This document shows positions 1 through 6,672 of a stretch of DNA of 15,787 nucleotides, one piece after another; the first letter of the stretch is position 1; the number at the start of each line of letters is the position of its first letter. The translations under genes were made by a program, and so were the position numbers. The stretch lies in assembly GCA_045125095.1 (NCBI GenBank), contig JBGVMW010000084.1, positions 1 through 15,787 on the forward strand, in the 5' to 3' direction. The notes beneath the pieces are model-generated. The model worked only from the letters and a program-made list of their open reading frames with translations, was not told the DNA's origin and searched no databases. This DNA comes from JBGVMW01 sp045125095 (GTDB lineage Bacteria > Bacillota > Clostridia > Lachnospirales > Lachnospiraceae).

Positions 1-586
1 TACAAGCTTGCACTTGGGATTACAAGAACTATTCCGTCCGCTGAGACATTACGCCAGAGAATGGATGATATCGGTTCTTCTCTCAGAAAGGAAATCCTTG
101 ATGCAAATGTTGAAATGTTCAACTCTTATAACATTAAGCCTACACCTCTTGATACAGATCTGGTTCCTGTTGACCTTGATGTTACACCTATGGATAATTC
201 AAAAACCCGCAAGGAAGGTGTTTCCTACACTTATAAAGGCTTTGTTGGTTATGCCCCAATGATGGCATACATTGGAACAGAAGGTTTCCTTGTAAATACA
301 GAACTTCGTGAGGGTAGCCAGCATTGTCAGTGCAATACCCCTGAATTTCTGCGTCAGACTTTAAAATACAGCCATAAACTTACCGACAAACAATTGCTCA
401 TTCGTATGGACTCCGGAAATGATGTTGCGGAAAATCTGGGCATTCTTATCGAGGATGGTTTGCAATCTGATTCAGATAGCCGGACATGTGACAACCCATG
501 GACGGCGTGTGGTTCTGGCATTGGGTCGAAGTAATATATGGCGTCAGGCTTTTATGGATGTTTATAACCGCTTTGCTCTGGCGTGA
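1..586 (+). pseudogene. IS1380-family transposase, 5'-partial at window edge, internally deleted
   Basis: Bases 1-457 read in frame 1 as a DDE-type transposase of the IS1380 group (DDE domain group 1). Family-typical segments are GVSYTYKGFVGYAPMMAYIG, NTELREGSQHCQ and LLIRMDSGND. The last contains one of the catalytic aspartates. After IEDG (near base 457) the protein should continue for well over 100 residues. Instead the sequence jumps to frame 2, where bases 458-586 encode what looks like the family C-terminus: IAGHVTTHGRRVVLALGR, then NIWRQAFMDVYNRFALA and a TGA at 584-586. The 534 stop belongs to the shifted frame. I read this as one gene that lost an internal block and its frame. The catalytic core is incomplete, so it is inactive. 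The family assignment is from recognition of these segments. Confidence 0.8.
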
Positions 587-644
587 AAATCCGTTTTCGG
601 TGTAAAATTCCTGCTTATAAAAAACTGAGTTTCACAGATTCAGG
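1..644 (+). mobile_element. Remnant of an IS1380-type insertion sequence
   Basis: The window opens inside a transposase gene and the insertion sequence appears to end near base 644. Bases 627-644 (TGAGTTTCACAGATTCAGG-like) look like a terminal inverted repeat of this family, and the following TATTA may be a target duplication. The left end is outside the window, so neither the inverted-repeat pair nor the duplication can be confirmed. The transposase is internally deleted and frameshifted, so the copy should be unable to move by itself. Confidence 0.7.
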
Positions 645-668
645 TATTACTATAATATTAATAGAGAA

Positions 669-1082
669 ATGTGGGTGATAGTTATAGAAACTAAAATCGT
701 AAAATGGGATATTTTAAAAAATATAAATAGTTATGGTTTAAATATAAAATCTATAAGTGATGATTTTGATGGTTTAACAGTTATTCTTGAAAATAATGAA
801 CTTGAATTGTTTTCAATTAGATGGGCAGATGTGGAAAGTTATTGTCGCTCAACGGAAGAAGTGCGTTTTAAATTTATTGCTGGTGAATGGCAACAAGTTA
901 GAAAAGAATTTCCCAATTGGTCTTTTTTTAAAGTTACTAATTCACCATATATAAAATGGATTAAAGAACAAGCAGGTGGTTTTATGGATGAGGATAAATT
1001 AATTCATTTCATGATTGTTTCTACTGATTACGTTCTTGATATAGTTTCAAAATATGAACCTGATGAGTGTTATAAAAAATAG
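669..1082 (+). CDS. Hypothetical protein, 137 aa, resembling small immunity-type proteins
   Basis: I do not recognise this protein for certain. It is soluble, acidic and rich in aromatic residues, with no signal peptide or membrane segment. The pattern DGLTVILENN (residues ~34-43), IRWADVESYCRSTEE (~50-64), WSFFKVTNSPYIKWIKEQ (~84-101) and HFMIVSTDYVLDIVS recalls single-domain proteins often found beside polymorphic toxins as immunity proteins. That likeness is from memory and weak. The ATG at 669 lacks a good ribosome binding site, and GTG at 675 is an alternative start. The gene begins only 25 bases after the insertion-sequence end, so its promoter or first codons may have been replaced. 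A TATAAT at 651-656 could serve as a -10 box. Its stop at 1080-1082 abuts the AGGAGGT of the next small ORF, so the two are probably co-transcribed. Confidence 0.6.
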   Translation: MWVIVIETKIVKWDILKNINSYGLNIKSISDDFDGLTVILENNELELFSIRWADVESYCRSTEEVRFKFIAGEWQQVRKEFPNWSFFKVTNSPYIKWIKEQAGGFMDEDKLIHFMIVSTDYVLDIVSKYEPDECYKK

Positions 1083-1093
1083 GAGGTGTCCCC

Positions 1094-1168
1094 ATGAAGA
1101 AAAGAAGTTTTTTTGCTTTAGTACTTGCTGTTTTACAACTTCCAGGTTGTAGGTTTGTTGACAGATAA
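1094..1168 (+). CDS. Very short lipoprotein-like ORF (24 aa), probably a truncated remnant
   Basis: An excellent ribosome binding site, AGGAGGT at 1081-1087, lies seven bases before an ATG that opens a 24-codon ORF. The product begins MKKRS, then has a short hydrophobic stretch (FFALVLAVLQ) and LPGC, a plausible lipobox with cysteine at residue 19, followed by only five more residues. It therefore consists almost entirely of a lipoprotein signal peptide. It could be a genuine tiny lipoprotein or the start of a longer one truncated by a deletion. The strong start site and immediate coupling to the upstream gene argue that it is translated. A terminator follows at 1238-1273. Confidence 0.45.
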   Translation: MKKRSFFALVLAVLQLPGCRFVDR

Positions 1169-1237
1169 GAAACATCTTGTTTTGTATGTGTTAGTAGTAT
1201 CTGAAAATATACTAAAAAATTAAAGATTATTTACATA

Positions 1238-1273
1238 AGCCATTTGGATAACCATCCAGATGGCTATTTTTTT
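1238..1273 (+). terminator. Rho-independent terminator
   Basis: A 12-bp stem (AGCCATTTGGAT pairing with ATCCAGATGGCT, one G-T wobble) with an AACC loop is followed by ATTTTTTT. It ends the transcript carrying the 137-aa protein and the short lipoprotein-like ORF. Confidence 0.85.
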
Positions 1274-1314
1274 CCCCTTTTTTGGGTAATGGATGTAGAA
1301 AGAAGGTGAGAAAA

Positions 1315-1395
1315 TTGAAAATCAAAAAGGTCGATGACAAACCTATGGTAATCCATACCAAGAAGAAAGCAAAGCATCTGATGTTAAGATGTTAA
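1315..1395 (+). pseudogene. N-terminal remnant of an integrative/conjugative element protein
   Basis: A TTG start at 1315, preceded by AGAAGGTGAG at 1301-1310, opens a 26-codon frame beginning LKIKKVDDKPMVIHTKKKAK, then HLMLRC and a stop at 1393-1395. The K-x-KK-x-DDKPMVIHTK-x-KAK opening is one I associate with the start of a transfer-region protein in Tn1549-like and related Clostridia conjugative elements; that link is from memory. After the 22nd codon the expected continuation is missing. I take it as the stump of a lost element. The neighbouring insertion-sequence remnant supports a site of repeated insertion and deletion. Confidence 0.5.
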
Positions 1396-1432
1396 GAAAT
1401 CTTTTAGACATCTCACATAGACAAAGTGTTCA

Positions 1433-1469
1433 GATGTCCTGGTATCCTCAAAGGGGACACCAAGACATC
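1433..1469. repeat. Imperfect inverted repeat between convergent sequences
   Basis: GATGTCCTGGTATCC pairs with GGGACACCAAGACATC around a short loop, with two mismatches. It lies just beyond the 3' end of the minus-strand PH-domain gene and could be that gene's transcription stop, though no clear T-run follows on the minus strand. A further AGACATCT at 1407-1414 can pair with AGATGTCC at 1432-1439 as an alternative fold. Confidence 0.5.
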
Positions 1470-1499
1470 CAGCTTTTCGAGCGTAACAGGCTTTATAAT

Positions 1500-1868
1500 T
1501 TATTCCTCAACCTCGACAGATTCATTTGCTCCAATATCCACCGTATTCAAAGTACGTTTCTTCCTACGTTCTTCCTCCGAAGCCTTGCTAATAAAATTCT
1601 TGATTTCCTTTGCATTTTTAATATGCTCTAACTTCAACACCGGATGAGTAGAATCTCCGGTAATACACTCAATCGTTCCAAGTTTAAACAGTCTCTCAAA
1701 AAATCCAACTTTTAAAACCGTATCCTGTATGCGATACATATAGCAGTCATTTTCCACTGTACGCAACAATCCCTGATTAATAGTAATGCTTTCTTCTTCA
1801 ATGGTGTACTTGGTAAATGTCCAAGGCAACCCGAAAAATAAAATGCGTTTTCTTTCTGTATATCCCAT
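1500..1868 (-). CDS. Bacterial PH-domain (bPH2/YdbS-like) protein
   Basis: The 122-aa product matches the small bacterial pleckstrin-homology-like family. Near the N-terminus is FFGLPWTFTKYTIEEE, a beta-strand pair that starts the PH fold. It is followed by SITINQGLLRTVENDCYMYR (residues ~27-46), the typical I-x-x-G-L-L-x-T-x-E-D/N-x-x-x-x-YRIQD signature, then GTIECITGDSTHP and LKLEHIKNAKEIKNFI. The charged tail (EEERRKKR) follows. The family's role is unclear; larger members sit in membranes, but this one has no convincing membrane segment. The start is well set: on the minus strand TAAGGAGGT precedes the ATG by six bases (1874-1882 of the plus strand). It is transcribed divergently from the nitroreductase gene and appears monocistronic. 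Confidence 0.85.
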   Translation of the reverse strand: MGYTERKRILFFGLPWTFTKYTIEEESITINQGLLRTVENDCYMYRIQDTVLKVGFFERLFKLGTIECITGDSTHPVLKLEHIKNAKEIKNFISKASEEERRKKRTLNTVDIGANESVEVEE

Positions 1869-1894
1869 AGGTAAACCTCCTTATGTATCCCAAC

Positions 1895-1909
1895 AATAGA
1901 TTATCTATT
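1895..1909. promoter_or_regulatory. Perfect 7+1+7 palindrome, candidate operator
   Basis: AATAGAT-T-ATCTATT lies 27 bases upstream of the PH-domain gene start, where its promoter is expected. This size and symmetry fit a dimeric regulator site, but the AT-rich sequence makes chance palindromes likely. Confidence 0.3.
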
Positions 1910-2068
1910 TCTTATAATACTATAGCGGATTACCAGAAAGTATGCAAGTAATTTTGTGAAATTGTATTGTTTTTTGGGGGCTGATATGGTACGATTATAC
2001 AAATATGCATAAAGAGTGAAAACTCGTAACCTACATAACATTTTTTACAAAGCGAAAGGGGAATAACG

Positions 2069-2605
2069 ATGGAAGCAATTGCATGTATCGAAGGAAGACG
2101 TAGTATCCGCAAGTATAAGAATGAGAAGGTTTCTCATGAAGTTGTGGAAAAGATTGTAGAAGCAGCATCTATGGCACCATCATGGAAGAACACACAGATT
2201 GCCAGATATGTGGTAATTGAAGATGAGGCAATGATGGAAAAAATTGCATCAGAATGTACCAATGATTTTAATGCAAAAACAATACGGTCAGCTGCTGCAG
2301 TAGTAGCTGTAACAATCATTAAAAATCGTTGTGGGTATGAAAGAGATGGATCGTTCACCACAGTAAAGGGCGATTCCTGGCAGATGTTTGATGCAGGTGT
2401 AGCAACTCAGACATTTTGTTTAGCTGCTCATAATTATGGTGTTGGCAGTGTAATTATGGGTATCTTTGATTATGACAAGGTGGCAGAACTGATTGAGATG
2501 CCTGAGACACAGGAGATGACAGCTTTGATTGCAATTGGTTATCCGGATGAGGAACCAGAAGCGCCAAAGAGAAAAACGGTTGCTGATTTGGTTAGTTATA
2601 AGTAA
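2069..2605 (+). CDS. Nitroreductase family protein (FMN-dependent oxidoreductase)
   Basis: This 178-aa protein belongs to the nitroreductase superfamily, homodimeric flavoproteins that use NAD(P)H to reduce nitro-aromatics, quinones or enones. Visible signatures are EGRRSIRKY at residues 8-16, whose arginines and serine bind the FMN phosphate, APSWKNTQ at 36-43, a WQMFDAGVATQTFCLAAHNYGVGS block in the middle (helix and GxGS flavin contact), and MTALIAIGYPDE near 150-161. The length is typical of the short single-domain members. GAAAGGGG precedes the ATG by eight bases. The gene stands alone between a divergent PH-domain gene and the pyr/fol block. The natural substrate cannot be told from sequence. 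Confidence 0.9.
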   Translation: MEAIACIEGRRSIRKYKNEKVSHEVVEKIVEAASMAPSWKNTQIARYVVIEDEAMMEKIASECTNDFNAKTIRSAAAVVAVTIIKNRCGYERDGSFTTVKGDSWQMFDAGVATQTFCLAAHNYGVGSVIMGIFDYDKVAELIEMPETQEMTALIAIGYPDEEPEAPKRKTVADLVSYK

Positions 2606-2622
2606 ATGAAGTGTAAAAAGGT

Positions 2623-2662
2623 AACGTTCGGGAAAAACTAGTACATTAGTTTCCCGGACGTT
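2623..2662 (+). terminator. Long hairpin after the nitroreductase gene
   Basis: AACGTTCGGGAAA-AACTA pairs with TTAGTTTCCCGGACGTT, giving a stem of about 16 pairs with a wobble and a one-base bulge. It lies 18 bases after the nitroreductase stop and 65 bases before pyrB. No T-run follows, so as a terminator it is atypical; it could instead be a pyr leader structure or mRNA 3' protection. Confidence 0.45.
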
Positions 2663-2697
2663 ATGTTCGGTTTGTATGAAATAATGGTAGTAGAAAA

Positions 2698-2711
2698 GCC
2701 GTTTAGACGGC
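2698..2711 (+). repeat. Small GC stem-loop in the pyrB leader
   Basis: GCCGT-TTAG-ACGGC forms a five-pair hairpin ending five bases before the AGAGGT that serves pyrB. I see no PyrR-type conserved binding sequence here. Confidence 0.4.
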
Positions 2712-2726
2712 AGAATAGAGGTAAAT

Positions 2727-3665
2727 ATGAGCGTAAGACATTTAATGAGTCCATTAGACTTTTCCGTAGAGGAGTTAGACGAGTTGTTAGATTTGGCAAT
2801 TAAAATCGAAAAGCATCCGGAGCGCTATCAGGATGCCTGTGCCAGAAAGAAATTAGCGACTTGTTTTTATGAGCCAAGCACTAGAACAAGATTAAGCTTT
2901 GAAGCAGCTATGATGAATTTAGGTGGTAATGTAATTGGATTTTCTTCTGCGGGAAGTTCCTCAGCAGCTAAGGGAGAAAGTGTGGCAGATACCATAAGAA
3001 TGATTTGCTGTTATGCAGATATCTGTGCCATGCGCCATCCAAAGGAAGGAGCACCATTAGTTGCTTCCATGAATTCTACTATTCCGGTTATTAATGCCGG
3101 TGATGGAGGACATCAGCATCCGACACAGACCATTACAGACTTGTTGACCATTCGCTCATTAAAGGGCAGATTAAATAATTTAACCATAGGCTTATGTGGA
3201 GATTTAAAATTTGGCAGAACAGTGCATTCATTAATTAATGCCTTAGTTCGCTATACCGGTATCAAATTTGTATTAATTTCTCCACCGGAACTGAAGCTTC
3301 CGGGTTATATCCGTGAGGAAGTATTAGAAGCAAATGGAATCGAATATGAAGAAGTGGTTCGTTTAGAGGATGTATTGCCATCCCTTGATTTGCTTTACAT
3401 GACTCGTGTGCAAAAAGAGCGTTTCTTTAATGAAGAAGATTATGTACGAATGAAGGATTTCTACATTTTAGATAAGGCAAAGATGGATTTGGCGAGAGAA
3501 GATATGTTAGTCATGCATCCATTGCCACGTGTGAATGAGATTTCTGTAGAAGTAGATAAGGATCCAAGAGCTGTGTATTTCAAACAGGTGCAGTATGGCG
3601 TGTATGCAAGAATGGCGTTGATACTTACTTTGCTTGGAATTCATGTGGAAGACGACGGAGAATAG
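2727..3665 (+). CDS. pyrB: Aspartate carbamoyltransferase, catalytic chain
   Basis: The enzyme joins carbamoyl phosphate and aspartate to give N-carbamoyl-aspartate, the committed step of pyrimidine synthesis, in the cytosol. The carbamoyl-phosphate site STRTR is at residues 51-55, in FYEPSTRTRLSFE. SSSAAKGES at 77-85 supplies the conserved serine and lysine contributed by the neighbouring subunit of the trimer. DGGHQHPTQT at 126-135 has the catalytic-site histidine at 131. HPLPR-x-NEI near the C-terminus contacts both substrates. At 312 residues it is full length. AGAGGT precedes the ATG by five bases. The pyrI gene follows after 15 bases, so the product is probably the allosteric class of holoenzyme built from catalytic trimers and regulatory dimers. 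Confidence 0.97.
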   Translation: MSVRHLMSPLDFSVEELDELLDLAIKIEKHPERYQDACARKKLATCFYEPSTRTRLSFEAAMMNLGGNVIGFSSAGSSSAAKGESVADTIRMICCYADICAMRHPKEGAPLVASMNSTIPVINAGDGGHQHPTQTITDLLTIRSLKGRLNNLTIGLCGDLKFGRTVHSLINALVRYTGIKFVLISPPELKLPGYIREEVLEANGIEYEEVVRLEDVLPSLDLLYMTRVQKERFFNEEDYVRMKDFYILDKAKMDLAREDMLVMHPLPRVNEISVEVDKDPRAVYFKQVQYGVYARMALILTLLGIHVEDDGE

Positions 3666-3680
3666 CAGGGAGGTGTAACT

Positions 3681-4139
3681 ATGTTAAATGTAGGTGGAAT
3701 TAAGGAAGGCTTTGTATTAGATCATATTCAGGCAGGAAAAAGCCTTTCTATATATCATGATTTAAAATTAGATAAATTAGACTGCTGTGTGGCAATTATT
3801 AAAAATGCCAGGAGCAATAAAATGGGAAAAAAGGATATTTTAAAGGTAGAATGCAGCATTGATAATTTAGATTTAGATGTGTTAGGTTTTATTGATGACA
3901 GCATTACGGTAAATGTGATTAAAGATAATGCTATTGTGGAAAAACGCAATTTGAAGCTTCCTCAGAAGATTACAAATGTAATTCAGTGTAAAAATCCTAG
4001 ATGTATTACATCCATTGAGCAGGGGTTGGATCATGTATTTATTTTAACAGACAGTGAGAAACGAATTTACCGTTGTAGATATTGTGAAGAAAAGTATCAT
4101 GCAAACCGTACAAAGAAAATTGTATTTCATACAAAATAG
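3681..4139 (+). CDS. pyrI: Aspartate carbamoyltransferase, regulatory chain
   Basis: This 152-aa protein is the non-catalytic chain that carries nucleotide effectors and binds the PyrB trimer. The N-terminal half has the allosteric-domain look (GIKEGFVLDHIQAGKSL), where CTP or ATP binds in known homologues. The C-terminal zinc domain is intact: C103-x4-C108 and C132-x2-C135, the four-cysteine set needed to hold the catalytic chain. AGGGAGGTG at 3668-3675 sets the ATG at 3681. It is 15 bases behind pyrB and 24 bases ahead of folC, so it belongs to a pyr-fol transcription unit. Confidence 0.96.
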   Translation: MLNVGGIKEGFVLDHIQAGKSLSIYHDLKLDKLDCCVAIIKNARSNKMGKKDILKVECSIDNLDLDVLGFIDDSITVNVIKDNAIVEKRNLKLPQKITNVIQCKNPRCITSIEQGLDHVFILTDSEKRIYRCRYCEEKYHANRTKKIVFHTK

Positions 4140-4163
4140 ATAGGACAGGCAGAGGGCAACATT

Positions 4164-5474
4164 ATGAATTATTCGCAGGCAAGGGAGTATATTGAGGAGA
4201 TAAGCTGTTATGGCAGTGTGCTGGGATTAGATACTATGCAGGAGCTGATGAACAGGTTAGGGAATCCACAGGACTCCCTTGCCTGTATTCATGTTGCAGG
4301 AACGAACGGAAAGGGTTCTGTAATTGCCTATCTTGCAGAGGTGTATAAGGAAGCGGGATACCGAATCGGTCGTTATGTATCCCCGACCTTATTAAAATAC
4401 AGAGAGCGCATTCAGGTAAATGGACGTTTTGTAGAAAAAGAAGCATTTGCCGCTATCATGGGACGGATAAAAGAAGTGTGTGATAATATGGTAGAAGCAG
4501 GATTTGCTCATCCAACACCTTTTGAAGTGGAGACAGCAGTCGCGTATTTGTATTTTCAGGAAATGCAGTGTGACTTGGCAGTAATTGAGACGGGGCTTGG
4601 TGGCAGGTTAGATGCCACTAACGTAATAAAGAATCCGTTGTGTTGTGTATTTACATCAATTAGTCGTGATCATATGGGATTTTTAGGAGATTCTCTTGCA
4701 GAAATCGCCAGTGAAAAAGCCGGTATTCTTATGGGAAACACCATTGCTGTGTCAGTGAAACAGAAGCCTGAAGTGATGCAGGTGTTAGAAAAAGAATGTG
4801 GCACTAAGGGAATTCCTCTTACAGTGGCAGGTTATGAAGAGGTAGTCTCAAAGCAAGTTACTACAGAGGGAAGGATATTCTCTTATAAAGGATATGATAA
4901 TCTGGAAATTACCTTACCAGGTACCTGCCAGATAAAAAATGCAGTGACCGCAGTGGAAACCATTCTTGCGCTGAATAGTCAATTTCCGGTGAAGGAAGAA
5001 GATATGCGGAATGGAATTCGGAACACCTACTGGTTTGGAAGAATGACAAAAGTAAGTGATAAGCCAGTGGTGTATGTGGATGGTGCTCATAATGAAGATG
5101 CCTCTTTGGAATTAGTAAAGACACTTAAAGAATGTTTTTCTGGCACACGAATCATTGCAGTTGTTGGTATGTTTGCAGACAAGGAATATGAAAAGGTATT
5201 AGAATATACACTTCCTCTTATGGAATCTGTCATCACTATAACAATACCGAATAACAAGCGTTCCCTGCCAGGCATAGAACTTGCCAAAACCGCCATGAAG
5301 TATCATAATAGTGTTACTTCGGCTGGTAGCTTGAAGGAAGCCTTTGAAATGGCGCAGTTGTTATGTGGAGAGGATGGTATGGTTCTTGCCTATGGCTCCC
5401 TGTCCTATATTGGCGAGTTTGCAAAGCTAGCAGAACAGGCTGCAAAGACGGGAAATCATAGAGTAAGGGTGTGA
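4164..5474 (+). CDS. folC: Bifunctional folylpolyglutamate synthase / dihydrofolate synthase
   Basis: A Mur-ligase-type ATP-dependent enzyme. It adds glutamate to dihydropteroate to make dihydrofolate and probably also extends the polyglutamate tail of reduced folates. The ATP loop is HVAGTNGKGS (residues 43-52). The folate-loop segment YVSPTLLKYRERIQVNG is at 71-87, and ETGLGGRLDATN at 142-153. RDHMGFLG around 169-176 and SEKAGI at 183-188 carry the metal-binding histidine and the lysine that is carbamylated in homologues. DGAHN in the second half marks the start of the C-terminal domain. The length of 436 is normal. GAGGG precedes the ATG by about eight bases. Its place as first fol gene, next to pyrI, suggests co-transcription. 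Whether it acts as FPGS only or also as DHFS cannot be read off, but folP in the same cluster implies that DHFS activity is needed. Confidence 0.95.
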   Translation: MNYSQAREYIEEISCYGSVLGLDTMQELMNRLGNPQDSLACIHVAGTNGKGSVIAYLAEVYKEAGYRIGRYVSPTLLKYRERIQVNGRFVEKEAFAAIMGRIKEVCDNMVEAGFAHPTPFEVETAVAYLYFQEMQCDLAVIETGLGGRLDATNVIKNPLCCVFTSISRDHMGFLGDSLAEIASEKAGILMGNTIAVSVKQKPEVMQVLEKECGTKGIPLTVAGYEEVVSKQVTTEGRIFSYKGYDNLEITLPGTCQIKNAVTAVETILALNSQFPVKEEDMRNGIRNTYWFGRMTKVSDKPVVYVDGAHNEDASLELVKTLKECFSGTRIIAVVGMFADKEYEKVLEYTLPLMESVITITIPNNKRSLPGIELAKTAMKYHNSVTSAGSLKEAFEMAQLLCGEDGMVLAYGSLSYIGEFAKLAEQAAKTGNHRVRV

Positions 5475-5585
5475 AAAGTACAGTAATGTATTACATGATG
5501 GGAAGCCAATTGACTACAACATAACAAATGGAAAAGTAGCAAGAATGTAGTATATGTTAGAAAGATAGAAAGGCATGGTCTTAAA
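5475..5585. other. 111-base gap inside the fol cluster
   Basis: No gene is seen here. A TTGACT at 5510-5515 could be a -35 box, but no good -10 lies 16-18 bases on. The gap is longer than the others in the cluster and might hold an internal promoter for folE onward. Confidence 0.35.
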
Positions 5586-6143
5586 ATGATAGATAAGAAA
5601 AAAATAGAAGAAGGCGTGAAGCTTCTGTTAGAAGGGATTGGAGAAGACACGAACCGGGAAGGTCTGTTAGAAACACCGGATAGAATCGCGCGGATGTATG
5701 AAGAATTGTGTGGCGGTATGTACGAAAATGCGGCAGACCATCTGCAGAAGACATTTACCGTAAACACAAATGAAATGGTGTTAGAAAAGGACATTACCTT
5801 TTATTCCATGTGCGAGCATCACATGCTTCCATTTTATGGGAAAGCTCATGTTGCCTATATTCCGAATGGAAAGGTCACAGGGCTTAGCAAAATAGCAAGA
5901 ACTGTTGATGTATTTGCAAAAAGATTACAGCTTCAGGAAAATCTTACCGGACAGATTGCAGATGCCATGATGGAGCATTTAGAACCACAGGGTGTAATGG
6001 TAATGTTAGAAGCAGAGCATATGTGCATGACAATGCGTGGTATTAAAAAGCCGGGGAGCCGGACAGTGACGGTTGCAGTTAGAGGATGCTTTGAGAGTAG
6101 TGAAAAACTACAGAGCCAGTTTTTTGAGATGGTAAGACGATAA
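5586..6143 (+). CDS. folE: GTP cyclohydrolase I (type IA)
   Basis: It opens and rearranges GTP to 7,8-dihydroneopterin triphosphate plus formate, the first step of folate synthesis. It is a zinc enzyme that works as a decamer. The zinc ligands are present: C76 and H79 in YSMCEHHMLPFYG, and C147 in EAEHMCMTMRG. Further family marks are VTGLSKIARTVDVFAKRLQLQENL (split as residues 97-120) and the N-terminal RIARMYEEL. The 185-residue length fits the bacterial IA enzyme. The start follows GAAAGG by about 12 bases, a weak spacing, but no better in-frame ATG exists. Its stop TAA shares a base with the ATG of the HD-domain gene, so the two are translationally coupled. Confidence 0.96.
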   Translation: MIDKKKIEEGVKLLLEGIGEDTNREGLLETPDRIARMYEELCGGMYENAADHLQKTFTVNTNEMVLEKDITFYSMCEHHMLPFYGKAHVAYIPNGKVTGLSKIARTVDVFAKRLQLQENLTGQIADAMMEHLEPQGVMVMLEAEHMCMTMRGIKKPGSRTVTVAVRGCFESSEKLQSQFFEMVRR

Positions 6144-6625
6144 TGAACCGTTGTGATAAAATCAGGAAACATCCTTCTTATCAGCAGTATTATACACAGA
6201 TTGAAGTCTGTGAGCAGGACAGAATTTTTTGTCATCATGATATGGTGCATTTTCTGGATGTGGCGCGCATTGGGTGGATTATTGCCTTAGAGGAACAGAT
6301 TCTGGTGGAAAAGGAATTGCTCTATGCGTCTGCATTACTGCATGATATTGGAAGGCATAAGCAATATTTAGAAAAGATTCCACATGAGCTGGCAAGTGCA
6401 GAGTTAGCACCAGAGATTCTTACGGAGTGTGGTTTTGATAAAGCGGAACAGGATGAGATTGTGGACGCTATTCGTAATCACAGGAATAAGGAAGTTGCAA
6501 AAGAAAAAACGCTACGGGGGGTATTGTACCGTGCGGATAAGAAGTCGAGAGATTGCTTCTGTTGTAAGGCAGAACAGGAGTGCGATTGGTCAGCAGAGAA
6601 AAAGAATTTGAAATTGATGGTTTAG
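6143..6625 (+). CDS. HD-domain metal-dependent phosphohydrolase in the folate operon
   Basis: The 160-aa protein has the HD-fold metal site: H31/H32 in CHHDMVHFLDVAR, the HD pair H67-D68 in LHDIGRH, and HELASAELAP starting at H81. Later come NHR around H113 and a conserved-looking aspartate in YRADKKSRDCF at D132. HD proteins use such sites to hydrolyse phosphate esters, often of nucleotides. The C-terminal part carries a cysteine cluster, C138, C140, C141 and C147, that might bind a metal. Its ATG overlaps the folE stop, and folP follows after 47 bases. The set has no Nudix gene for removing pyrophosphate from dihydroneopterin triphosphate, so this protein is a reasonable candidate to act on that compound or on an intermediate. 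That role is inference; a nucleotide-related housekeeping role is equally possible. Confidence 0.85.
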   Translation: MNRCDKIRKHPSYQQYYTQIEVCEQDRIFCHHDMVHFLDVARIGWIIALEEQILVEKELLYASALLHDIGRHKQYLEKIPHELASAELAPEILTECGFDKAEQDEIVDAIRNHRNKEVAKEKTLRGVLYRADKKSRDCFCCKAEQECDWSAEKKNLKLMV

Positions 6626-6672
6626 TATTTTGCAATTAGCTCATTACTGTATAATTTGGAGGTAAAGAGAAT

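Noticed and set aside
1389..1647. Two plus-strand frames over the PH-domain gene's 3' end
   Set aside because: They are antisense shadows of the well-supported minus-strand PH-domain gene.
2606..2726. PyrR-dependent attenuator or known riboswitch before pyrB
   Set aside because: Hairpins are present, but neither the conserved PyrR-binding sequence nor a riboswitch core was seen.
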